Positions 54,660 to 64,000 of a stretch of DNA of 64,000 nucleotides are shown one piece after another. Both the position numbers and the translations under genes were made by a program. The notes under the pieces are model-generated. The model did not search any database, had not been told where the DNA came from, and worked only from the letters and a program-made list of their open reading frames with translations. Origin of the DNA: Ocypus olens (taxonomy: Eukaryota > Arthropoda > Insecta > Coleoptera > Staphylinidae); contig OU343049.1 in the NCBI GenBank assembly GCA_910593695.2, positions 34,668,934 to 34,732,933 on the forward strand. The letters run 5' to 3'. Numbering within the stretch: the stretch's first letter is position 1; each line of letters starts with the position of its first letter.

Positions 54660-57430
54660 TTTTGAACTGCAATACGTTCTAGGAATGCACGATAAAAATA
54701 TTCCGAAGATTAATTGATGCTCGAGTGCTGATTCTCAATATAAAGTTATAATATAACATACTCAGCAGTCATTTGATTTTAGTATATTAGAAAACGAGTT
54801 CAATAAGCGCGATTTTATCCATTAGAAAACTCCTCGCTACGCTCGTCGTTTTCTAAACTTGGACGCTTGCGAAAAAAGGCCTTATGAACTAGTTTTTTTG
54901 CAGTATTTTTTTCTATTTTGCCCCTTTTATTCAATTTCTAAATTAAAAAATCGCCCATACATATTTAGAAAATTGTATGGTGGTTGGTAACACTATAATT
55001 GACATTTTAATTTGAAATTAGTTTGCGATTTCCACACATCACACAACCTCAAAACTATCTCGCCGAAAATTTAGCACAGGTAGACAGCTCCGAATCTTGA
55101 AAAATTGATATTACCGCACTGAGCGAGCCTTTAACGAACCCATATGAGTGCGTTAATGACTCCGTTTTAGACGCAAAATAGAAAAAGTTTTTTTTTAATG
55201 TTTGTTTAATTATGTAATTTAATAAAATTTGACGGCAAAAATTCCACTTATTAATCACAGTTAGGTTGGCCCTCCTACAAAAAATTTCCAGGAATTTTTG
55301 TTGTTGTCTTGGTTATAGCTCGTGAACTAATTTTTCTAATTGTCATTAATAAGTGTCGTACGATTTTCTCGTTAATAGCCATTTTATAATTAAAAAGTAA
55401 AAACTCTTCATTCCTTCGAAAATGTTCCTTACAGTCTAGGATGGAAACATGTAACCGTATTCAGCAGCTACGATATTTGTAGGAAGTATGTATTTTTTAA
55501 CCAAAAACTAACACAACTAATTTGTTATTTGCCAATCGAAATATTACTTTTAGGATTTGGACACGATTGAATAGTCTCCGAATTCTACTCTTGTAATCCC
55601 ATAATTCCATACTGTATAATTAAATTAGATTTTAAATTAAATTTAAATTATGTAATTATATAAAAAAAAAACATCTACAGTGTGTCATTGGAAATCTCAG
55701 AAATACAGACAATTTGACCAAATTTAATATACGAGTCTCAATTTATATTTTTGAGATGAATACAGTTATAAACATATTATTTTATAGCTTTTACAAAGTA
55801 TGTCCAATTTTCAAACACAAAATTTAACTGTTGAAGTTACAAATTCGGGTCATTTCTCAATAATATTTGAAGCCCTAGTGCATGAAGACATTCGAATTTG
55901 AATTATTTCATATTCTGCGTCTGCATATTATCCCAGCGAATGAAATTTAAATTTGTAGATATACACCAGGTATTCTGGGCCTCAAAAATATCCAATAAGA
56001 GGAGGATCACCTGACTAGTAGGCTTTTTACCTATAATATCTGTACTAACCATTATTTTCGTGTACCTGTCATAAACAACTGTTTATCATGCACAAGTCTA
56101 ACCACATGCTCTGATCGTCAGTTTTGAGCAATTTTTTGTCTACATATTCTAACCTTGAACAAGTCTGATTACCTGCTTTAAAACCTACCTTGACTAACCG
56201 TTAGTTTTAAATATATGTTCGCTGACGCTTCACCATCGATAATGGTGATATTGTAAAACTACTTTTTATATATTCGCCATTTGAGGTAAATCTAACGCTA
56301 ACGACTATAAAATAAGGGGTTCTTCCCCTGCTACCCCTCAATATAATGGTCTAAGAAAATCGCATTTACAGGAGCATAGGTTAAACATTTCTATGCTAGG
56401 ATTTGGCTCAATATATCGCAATCGGCATCCTGCGTCCGTGTTCCTCATTCGAATTGGTTCGCACCGAAATATCCGATTATTGATAAACAGACACGCGTCT
56501 CGGTCAGTAAGTCACTTCACATCCCATAACATTAAATCAGGTGGAATCCTTTGGAGGACATTTTTATCGATTCCAGCTTGCTCAGATAAATATAAATAGG
56601 TATTCATAATATTGGTAGCATTAACATTCAATGACCTACAAATAATTAATTTCAATAAAACATTGCAAAGGTGATATATGTTAACCTTATTTGTTTTTTT
56701 TTATTATATTTGTACCGATAGGAATATTATTTCCTGGACAAATGTAATTGTTATGAATATTTTCTAATGAATAATTACGAAAACGGTTAATCAAGACCTT
56801 TGTTTCGCGAAGGTTATGAGATCGTGATTTTTAAATGCTTAATTTGCTATTTTGACCTTCATTGTTTGAATTGACTTTCACAGATCTATTATTTATATAT
56901 AATAGTTTTTTTGATGCCCAAAATAATTATAAATCAAAGATAATGACAACCCTTTACTTGATTTTTGGTAAATTCAATACTAATTTCAAAATTACGAAAC
57001 ATTTCCTGATAATTACAAAGTTAATAATATTTCTTGAACTCGTGTAATATATAGAAATAACACTTAACACTTGGCTTGTTTCACAATTACTTAGTTCTTA
57101 TATTTAAACTACCAAATGGAAGTAAAAATCACTTTTGAATCTAACTGTATTACTACTTAAGCCACTGTAAATACTAAATTAAATAAAAATGATTTATTAC
57201 GGGTTCGTAAGGTGTGAGCCATTTTGTTTCAGAATTGGCCATTCCTGAGAGAGAAAAACATAGCAGTCATGTCCGAGATTAAGTCATTTTTCTTTAAATC
57301 TAATTCAATTGAACTAATGTCGTCTCATGACTTAATAATATGCAACATACTTCATTTATCTCACAGACAACTATGAATCAAAATTTTGTGGCCCACAAGA
57401 TATTATAATAAATATATCAAAAATCTAATG
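54660..57430. other. AT-rich sequence without recognised genes
   Basis: An imperfect mirror CGAG...GCGCGATTTT lies near 54795-54865. A plus-strand frame 56393-56599 has no recognisable family. Nothing else is supportable. Confidence 0.35.
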
Positions 57431-57435
57431 ATTTT

Positions 57436-58010
57436 AAATACAAGAAAACGAAATGTAGCCTGAATATATGAATATTCAACCTGTTCGTTAATCTGCAAGC
57501 AAAAAATTAAGTCTTACTAAGACTATAAACAAATAACTTATCGAAACAACTACTTCCCTGGCTAGTGCCACGCCGGATATTGAATGATACAAAAGAAATT
57601 TGCATGTTATTACTAGTACTACTAGATAATAACATTGGTTTGAGATCGTTTATTTCTACATACAAGACTAACTTAGAAAATTATTCTGAAATGAAATGTT
57701 AAACTTTAAACTGTAAAAGTTATTATTAAAATGAAAAAAACCTTTAACATTTCATTTCAGAATAATTTTCTAAGTTAGTCTTGTATGTAGAAATAAACGA
57801 TCTTAAACCAATGTTATTATCTAGTAGTACTAGTAATAACATGCAAATTTCTTTTGTATCATTCAATATCCGGCGTGGCACTAGCCAGGGAAGTAGTTGT
57901 TTCAATAAGTTATTTGTTTATAGTCTTAGTAAGACTTAATTTTTTGCTTGCAGATTAACGAACAGGTTGAATATTCATATATTCAGGCTACATTTCGTTT
58001 TATTGTATTT
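57436..58010. repeat. Near-perfect palindrome, 268-bp arms, 39-bp spacer
   Basis: Arms 57436-57703 and 57743-58010 are inverted copies with only a few differences by eye (for example TTGAGATC against TTAAGATC). Blocks ACGAAATGTAGCCTGAATAT, CTTACTAAGACTATAAACAA and ACTAGTACTACTAGATAATA recur exactly reversed. No transposon end motif, TA duplication or frame is evident. A transcript would form a long hairpin. Confidence 0.9.
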
Positions 58011-59565
58011 ATCTAATGCTTTCTGCAACAAGTAAAGTTGTTACTAATTTGCTAATGATTTTAATTTCACAGAGATTAAATTTTTGCAAGGAAATAGATA
58101 ATTGAAAAATATTTAACTTTTGTGCGATGTACAATTTAAGAACGATAATAAAACCGAAGGAAATAGCTTATAGAAATAGCTCTGCTGGTGAATTCTGCAA
58201 CAAATATTAAATTATTCCAAACACTATTTGCTTGTTACAAATACCTTACTTGCAAAGCAACGCAAAAATAAGTAATTAAAACAAACACTAGAAAATAAGA
58301 AACAATTAATTAAGTTAACGTTTGAAACTAGAATTTTATCTTCTATTTGAGTTCCCCTAAATGAAGTTTTACGTAATTTTGACCTTTTAAAAAACAAGTG
58401 CGCGTGACAAAAACGTTCTGGGTTAGATATTAGTTAATATACAGTATGTGTAAAAAGTGCAGCGACAACGCCATATCTTTTGTAAACTTTTCAAGACAAC
58501 GCTTGAACACGTCGATTTTTAATTTAAAAAATGATAAGTTATTCTGCCCCTTCCCACAACCCTTATCAACATTTTTTTTCGAATAGGAGTCTGCTCATTG
58601 TGATACCATAAATTGAAGGTAATTTAATAAGCAACACAATGATGTAACCATAATTGAAATAATTTAAACTGATTTAAAAATATTAAAATTTCTATTATCA
58701 TTCGATTTAGTAGTGCATGTTAACCAATAAAAGATTGTTTAATTATGTTTATTATCTATGTACAATGGTGAATGCCTGTGGGATATTTTAAATTAAATTA
58801 CATAAGCTTTCTTCTGAACGTGTACCGTTACCAACGAATTGAAGCAAGCTTTATAGTTCACGCATGGTTGAGTAGATATGCGAAAGATTTTTCTAGTCTC
58901 GCCACAGAAAAATTAAATGGTGTTTCCGCCCATACGAAATAACCACAGTTTGCGACACACGCATACATGCATCGATACTTCGATATAAAATGGAGAAAAT
59001 TATTAGTTTCACGTATCGGAAAAATCTAAAATAGGACACCATCGAAGAGTGAGTTTAGCAATCGATAGCATTTAAATAATATTTATAATAGAAATTTGAT
59101 ACATAAGTATCAGATAAAATCACGCTCTATTTAACGTAGTAATATAGTAAAATTAAGAAATACCGAACATTTAGTAATATTAGTAATAACATGAGTCGTA
59201 CTAATACTAAAAACATGAAATAAATGATATATTTTAACACTTACTTTCTTTACAACTGCGACCTTGAATAATTTTGTGGCCGTTTTCCAAAAGCTTTAAT
59301 TTCTATCCACATTTTCTTTCCCATTACAGGTCCTTCTTTTTACAGATTCAGTATCACAATCAACTAGAATTTGGATTTTATCCAAATTTTCGTATCTTAA
59401 CATATTTCTCAGGGCATTTAACTGGAAAATATAGTCGCTACAATTTTAACCCTTTCGACATTTTCATTCACATCAATTAGATAAATTAACTAGAATTTGT
59501 ATCCTATTCACTTTTTTCTATTTCCAATTGCAAGCTTTCATTATGCCAATTTTTCAGGCCACTGA
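58011..59565. other. AT-rich sequence without recognised genes
   Basis: TACAGTATGTGTAAAAAGTG near 58440 resembles a mariner-type end without a partner. Nothing else seen. Confidence 0.3.
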
Positions 59566-59569
59566 TTTG

Positions 59570-59775
59570 ATTTTTTTTCCGAAAATTTTTTAAATATAAA
59601 AAATATTACATAAACATTTATACAAAAGAATATTAAAATATCAAAATATATTTCATAGTCATTGTTTTCGAAAAAAAAATTAAAGATTTTGTAATTTTCG
59701 GTCAATAATTAACAAATGATAATAGTTACATCAAATTTATATTAATAATAATTGTGGAGAATGCCAAAATGAAAT
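59570..59775 (+). repeat. ACTTTC-end dispersed repeat, copy 4 (inner part)
   Basis: Corresponds to 36340-36580. Shares the AAAATATTACA.AAACAT-type stretch, ATCAAATTT.TATTAATA-type sequence and GAGAATGCCAAAATGAA. Ends are missing. Confidence 0.5.
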
Positions 59776-60400
59776 ACAAGCAGATATTCGACCATACATC
59801 AAATAAATAAAAAACAAGGGTAAAAATAGTAATATTTTACATTTCTTGTTTCTGCACGCTGCGCGCTGCCCAGTAAATCATAAGGTATTTCAATTTTCGC
59901 CAACTCTAATTTTGTAATCCTTCTTCTTGGCGTGGTGTTCCGAATTTTATTTATAAAAACAACAGTTTTGTGTATGCTAAATCGATATCTGTTGTTAATT
60001 TCACATTTCGAGTTGGCAAACATTGAAATATTTTACGATTTATTGGGCGGTGTGCCTATTTTATAGCTATTATTACAACGAGGGAAATATGAATAGTATT
60101 AAAATTGTATGTATTCATATTTCCCGTGTTGTAATTTAAGTTTTTTTTGTAAGTTTTTTTGTGATTGAAAGAATATTTTTCTGTAAATGGGAAAATATTG
60201 GATTGTAAATTTTGGAATTTATCGGATTGGTAACGTTGCTAAGGGCCTTGTTTGTAAATATCATGGTTGACTTGTTTTGGTATTTGCGTTGTTTCATAAA
60301 TTGGTGAAATGTCAAACTATGTGTTAACGCAAGCGACGAAAGACCGTGAATGTTTGGTTCCCGTAAAATCCAAACCTGTAAAATCCATAAAGAATACCTT

Positions 60401-60490
60401 CCTAAGAAATCGGAGGTGTTGTCCCGAGAGCAATTAAAACAATTCTTGCGAGAAGCTCCTAATGACAATTGTTTGATGTCTATATTTCCC
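60401..60490 (+). pseudogene. Possible tyrosine-recombinase-like transposon fragment
   Basis: PKKSEVLSREQLKQFLREAP followed by NDNCLM and a stop. This resembles the start of the recombinase domain of Crypton-like insect proteins (KKS.V.TREQI.KFL.EAPD). Only about 27 residues match, so this is tentative. Confidence 0.35.
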
Positions 60491-60835
60491 TAGGGAAATA
60501 TAAGTGTGTTATGACATATCGTAACTAAGGCAATATCACTCAATATTGTTTCAATCAGAAAAAAAGGTATTATTGTTTTTTGCCCTTGTTCTAGGGGTCG
60601 TATCCAAATTTTATATATTTAAATAATATTTTAATGCACGTTTATTCAATATCGGCTTTTTTTAATTTCAAATGTCTAGTTGGCGTACATTGATATATTT
60701 CATTATTTATAGGACCGGGTAGCAAGAATTTTATGATTTTATTTTTTTTTTCGCCCTTGTTCTAGGGGTCGTTCTTCGGATTTTGATTCCTTTAACAATA
60801 GTAAAATGAATTCTAAATCGATATACCGGGTGACC

Positions 60836-62400
60836 CATCGATCTGTAAAAGCCCCATAACTTATTTGCTATTTGAGATATCGAGTTCTAGTTTTCTTGGA
60901 CTGGTACCCACACTTATTCTGCATATTTTTAATATATCTTATATATCTTGCCATTAATGCATGGCATTTTTGATAAGCTTTCCAATGATGTACAATTTGT
61001 ATAATGAAATATTAAGGATTCTTGAGATTTATCCATAAAAACATTTTTCTTTTGTCACCTTCTGCTCATTTTTGGATTTTTATTCAAAACTATGCATTTT
61101 CTGGAAAAATTATAGGAGACCAAAGTTGTAGAGCGGAAAATTTTCGATCGATATCGGTCTTTCAACTTTTTCCAATAATTCCTGCATTGCCCGCCAGAGT
61201 GCGCAAAATCGTGACCGTATATGCATTTTAGCGTTTTTTTCAAATTGTTTATTAATTAATTGCACTATACTTTATTTTCCGCACCCTCTAACGGAAAAAC
61301 GGAAAATTATAGGGAAATTCAAATGACCAATATCGATTGAAAATGTTCCGCTCTACAATTCTTAATAGAAGCAATTTTTGCTCTAAATGCATAGTTTTCC
61401 CTGAAAATTCAAAAAACCATTCAAAAACGCGAAAATTGATACAAACATTTTAAATTTGCATTTTTAGCGAAAACTATATATTTTGGGCAAAAATTGCTTC
61501 TATTAAGAATTGTAGAGCGGAACATTTTCAATCGATATTGGTCATTTGAATTTCCCTATAATTTTCCGTTTTTCCGTTAGAGGGTGCGGAAAATAAAGTA
61601 TAGAGCAATGTATTAGTAAAAAAATTGAAAAGAAAACGCTAATGAGTATTTTGCGGGGTCTGGCGGGCAATGTACGCATTATCTCAAAAGTTGAAAGACC
61701 TATACCGATTGGAAATTTTCTGCTCTACAACTTTGGTCTCTTATTACTTTTCCAGAAAATGGATAGTTTTGGATGAAAATCCAAAAATAAGCGGGAGGTT
61801 AACGAAAGAAAAATGTTCTTATGGATAAATCTCAAGAATCCTTAATATTTTGTTATACAAACTGTATATCGTTAGAAAGCTTATTAAAAATGCCATAGAT
61901 AGGTGGCAACGTATATAGGGTGTTCCATTTGAAAAAAAATAGTTATCCATTGTTTTGCAAATGTTGACACCCTGTATAGCAGTATGAACAAAAAAAGACC
62001 ATAGCCGATTTGTATTATTCTTCATAACGTGGAAAATTTTCTAGTATATAAAAAAATGATGCTATCTTCGCTAGGAACGCTTGTGCAATGTTTTCAATGT
62101 GTACATGTTTTTACCACAAACTTGCCCATAACTAACCAACCGTCTATAATAGACCCATAGTATCTTATACTATTTTTATCAGATTCTTAAGGGGATTAAA
62201 AATAAAGTATAAAATATGCGGTGTTCCATTTAAAAAAACATAACTTTGATCTGTTATTTATACTGGGATACCCTGTACAAAAACATGGATATTTTTAAAA
62301 TATGTAGAATAGGTGTGGGTACCAGTTCATGAAAGTTAGAAGTCGATATCTCAAATAGCAAATAAGTTATGGGGCTTTTACAGATCGCTGGGTCACCCGG
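60836..62400. mobile_element. Palindromic mariner-type element, nested in the satellite
   Basis: TA at 60834-60835 and 62401-62402. Ends CCGGGTGACCCATCGATCTG and reversed CCGGGTGACCCAGCGATCTG, continuing ACAAAAGCCCCATAACTTAT-type similarity. The arms mirror each other almost to a centre near 61430 (TCTACAATTCTTAATAGAAG and reverse). The right arm is longer, with extra mariner-like pieces at about 61914-62280 (TAGGGTGTTCCATTTGAAAA, GACACCCTGTATA, GGATACCCTGTA). No transposase. Confidence 0.8.
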
Positions 62401-62765
62401 TATGTTGTTAGTTCTAAATCTAGAGTTGGCGGACATTGAATATTTTATTCAATTTAATTATGAGGTGTGTTTCCGCAGAGTTGTAAGATATAATTTTTTT
62501 CACCCTCGTTCGAGGAATCGTATTTCGAATTTTATTAAATTAAATAATAGCTAAATATATTCTTGACTGATGCCTAAATTTCGAGTTGGGGATTATTGAC
62601 ATATCGTGATTTATAGAACCGCGTACTGAAGCATGAGTTGTTGAGTTGATTTTAGTTTTTTCACCCTCGTTATGGGGGTCGTGTTTATTTTTTTTTAAAT
62701 AATTGCTTAAGGTAGCTGTATGCTGCTTCGAAATATGTTGTTTGCATTTTAATTTAGACCGGCCA

Positions 62766-62980
62766 ACTTCGAAAAGAAACTGTGTTGGTGGTTATTTAAG
62801 AAAAATATTAGGGGTTAAACATTGGGGTAGTATATTAACAGCCCAATACAAAAACAAAATTAAGGAAAACTGTCAAAAATATGAGCGCATATGGGTCGCT
62901 CATTTTTTTTTTAATCTATGGTAAACTTCACACCCATTCCATCATGTGTAGTTCTTGGCTATATTTAAAACATGGTGATG
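62766..62980. other. Unassigned sequence
   Basis: A short plus-strand frame has no recognisable family. Nothing else seen. Confidence 0.3.
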
Positions 62981-64000
62981 TTTTTTTTTTTGGCCTCGGA
63001 TGCAAGTACATATGGCCAGCTCAGGGATAAGACTGGGTCACTTTTCTTCTCGTTAAGGGGTCTATCATAACGCTTTTTATTTCACAATACAGAAACGACC
63101 ACGGAAAGGTTTGGAGCACAAAATGGTTAACAACAAATGAGAGGATTCGCATTCACAACTTAATCTTGCAGTTTTTTAGGAACGTAACGATCTGTTCAGA
63201 AATTTTGTTGTTATTTATGGACTAGAGATGAACAATATTTAATGGCGGCAAAACATATAAATCTGTGAGTTTTTTCAAGAATTCTATTCTTGGTGCCAAA
63301 TGCTTATTGCATGAGAACAGCAGGTGGTTTAAATCTCCATCACTCAATCCACAATCACAGTGGTAACTGGGTAATATTCCGATTTTACAGCGGTGTGCGG
63401 GAATGCAGCAATGACCTAATTTTATTCGAGTTATTGTGGATGAAAAGTATCTACTCGTCTTTAATTGGGAAATATGCGGTTGATTTGTTCGTAGAGCAGG
63501 GTGAATGAGGCATATTCCGAGTATATCCTTTTCCAGGCGATTTTCATACTCCATTTGAATGTGCTTACCAGATCTGAGTGAGGAATCTTAAATTTTCCTT
63601 TTGTCTAGCTGATTTTGCCAGTTTATCCACCCTTTCATTACCAATAATTCCACAATGTGCCTTAACCCAAACAAAAGTGACCTTCATTTTCGATGCTAAT
63701 AGGGTATGACAAATTTTATTTATCTCTCTAATCAGTGGCAGTTTGTAATTGCAATGGTGTATGGCCTTAGTGACGGAAAGAGAGTCTGAATATATAATAT
63801 ATTGAGGAATGAAGATATATTGTTTAAATTTGTCAAACACCAGGAAAGCGCTTTTATGATAGCCATTGCTTCTAAAGAAAATATAGAGGCAAACTGACAG
63901 ACTGTAACAGAATATGCAAAATTCTGGTCTGGTATATAGTAAGCAATGGCTGATTGGGACAGGCTTTTGGATCACTTCTCAAACTTATTTTCTATATTCC
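62981..64000 (-). mobile_element. LINE 3' part with RNase H, runs off the window
   Basis: The 3' end on the minus strand is GGCCATATGTACTTGCATCC, GAGGCCAAAAAAAAAAA (A-run at 62991-62981). The same tail occurs at 18627-18681. Coding parts lie upstream at 63222-63975. RNase H after RT is typical of the I group of non-LTR retrotransposons. Confidence 0.75.
63222..63975 (-). pseudogene. LINE RNase H domain and C-terminus
   Basis: RNase H: YIIYSDSLSVTKAIHHCNYK carries the second acidic residue, and TFVWVKAHCGIIGNERVDKL holds the His and last Asp. Across a frame change the C-terminus reads STITRIKLGHCCIPAHRCKI, LPSYHCDCGLSDGDLNHLLF and SCN, a Cys/His cluster. The first RNase H strand (upstream, near 63900) is disrupted by stops and shifts. 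Confidence 0.8.

Larger units (their letters stand above)
59900..62765. repeat. About 165-bp satellite-like units, interrupted
   Basis: Two landmarks alternate: GAGTTGGC.NACATTGA near 60009, 60680, 62425 and 62590, and CCCT(T/C)GTTCTAGGGGTCGT-like near 60584, 60752, 62503 and 62662. Spacings are about 160-180 once the 1.57-kb insertion at 60836-62400 is removed, and 670 (four units) between 60009 and 60680. At least five diverged units are present. The block is non-coding except for a possible captured fragment at 60401. Confidence 0.6.

Overview
This window looks like a transposon-dense, AT-rich insect genome. A beetle is the best guess, because the only clear host genes are small Ala/His/Tyr-rich cuticular proteins of a type common in beetles; I cannot prove the order. 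There are no bacterial-style operons, no CRISPR array, and no tRNA or rRNA gene that I can see. I recognise four probable host protein genes: three paralogous cuticular protein genes (minus strand at about 3.2-4.0 kb and 10.1-10.9 kb, plus strand at 14.1-14.9 kb) and one small secreted-peptide gene (25.1-26.3 kb). All four have the same layout: a tiny first coding exon (MATK...), a phase-0 intron of about 0.5-1 kb, and one second exon.

Layout. 1-3027: right part of a hAT-type element with GAACCGGTTC-like ends and an internal array of about 120-bp repeats. 3028-5840 and 9999-13550: a segmental duplication carrying cuticle genes 1 and 2. A different DD41D mariner sits at exactly the same TA in each copy. 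5.8-10 kb: broken Tc1, Penelope-like (PLE) fragments, a fold-back element and a MITE. 13.6-20.3 kb: cuticle gene 3 with a MITE in its intron, a fold-back palindrome, a PLE reverse transcriptase split at its YVDD motif by a mariner, and another mariner invaded by a fold-back copy. 21.1-23.6 kb: an R1-type retroposon that has lost its reverse transcriptase, then a piggyBac fragment. 25-29.2 kb: the secreted-peptide gene, a short IR transposon, and a 1.6-kb fold-back carrying a fragment of a transposon protein. 29.8-31.7 kb: a gag-only Jockey-like retroposon with a poly(A) tail. 32.0-34.2 kb: a hAT element with an intact 8-bp target duplication and ATCGATTA-type ends. 34.6-35.6 kb: a Harbinger transposase relic.

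38.0-43.2 kb is a three-level nest. An RTE-like LINE is split by a 2.7-kb DNA transposon with a 4-bp AATT duplication, and that is itself split by a fold-back element. 43.4-46.9 kb: a BEL/Pao LTR element with an intact 5-bp duplication but an internally inverted reverse transcriptase segment. 46.9-50.5 kb is mostly featureless. 50.5-52.3 kb: a mariner derivative with about 0.69-kb, nearly identical terminal inverted repeats. 52.6-54.7 kb: LINE tails and a piggyBac relic. 57.4-58.0 kb: a near-perfect 268-bp-arm palindrome. 59.9-62.8 kb: about 165-bp satellite-like repeats interrupted by a palindromic mariner-type element. 63.0-64.0 kb: the 3' part of a minus-strand LINE with RNase H that runs off the window.

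Almost all coding sequence here is transposon-derived and broken. The history is serial nesting: at least five elements sit inside other elements with junctions good enough to read the order. The strongest leads are the two different mariners at one paralogous TA, the fold-back element whose hairpin tip is flipped between copies, the long near-identical palindromes, the little-described transposon with AATT duplication, the BEL/Pao inversion with a palindromic junction, and the gag-only retroposon. All identifications rest on reading motifs by eye; no alignment or database search was run.
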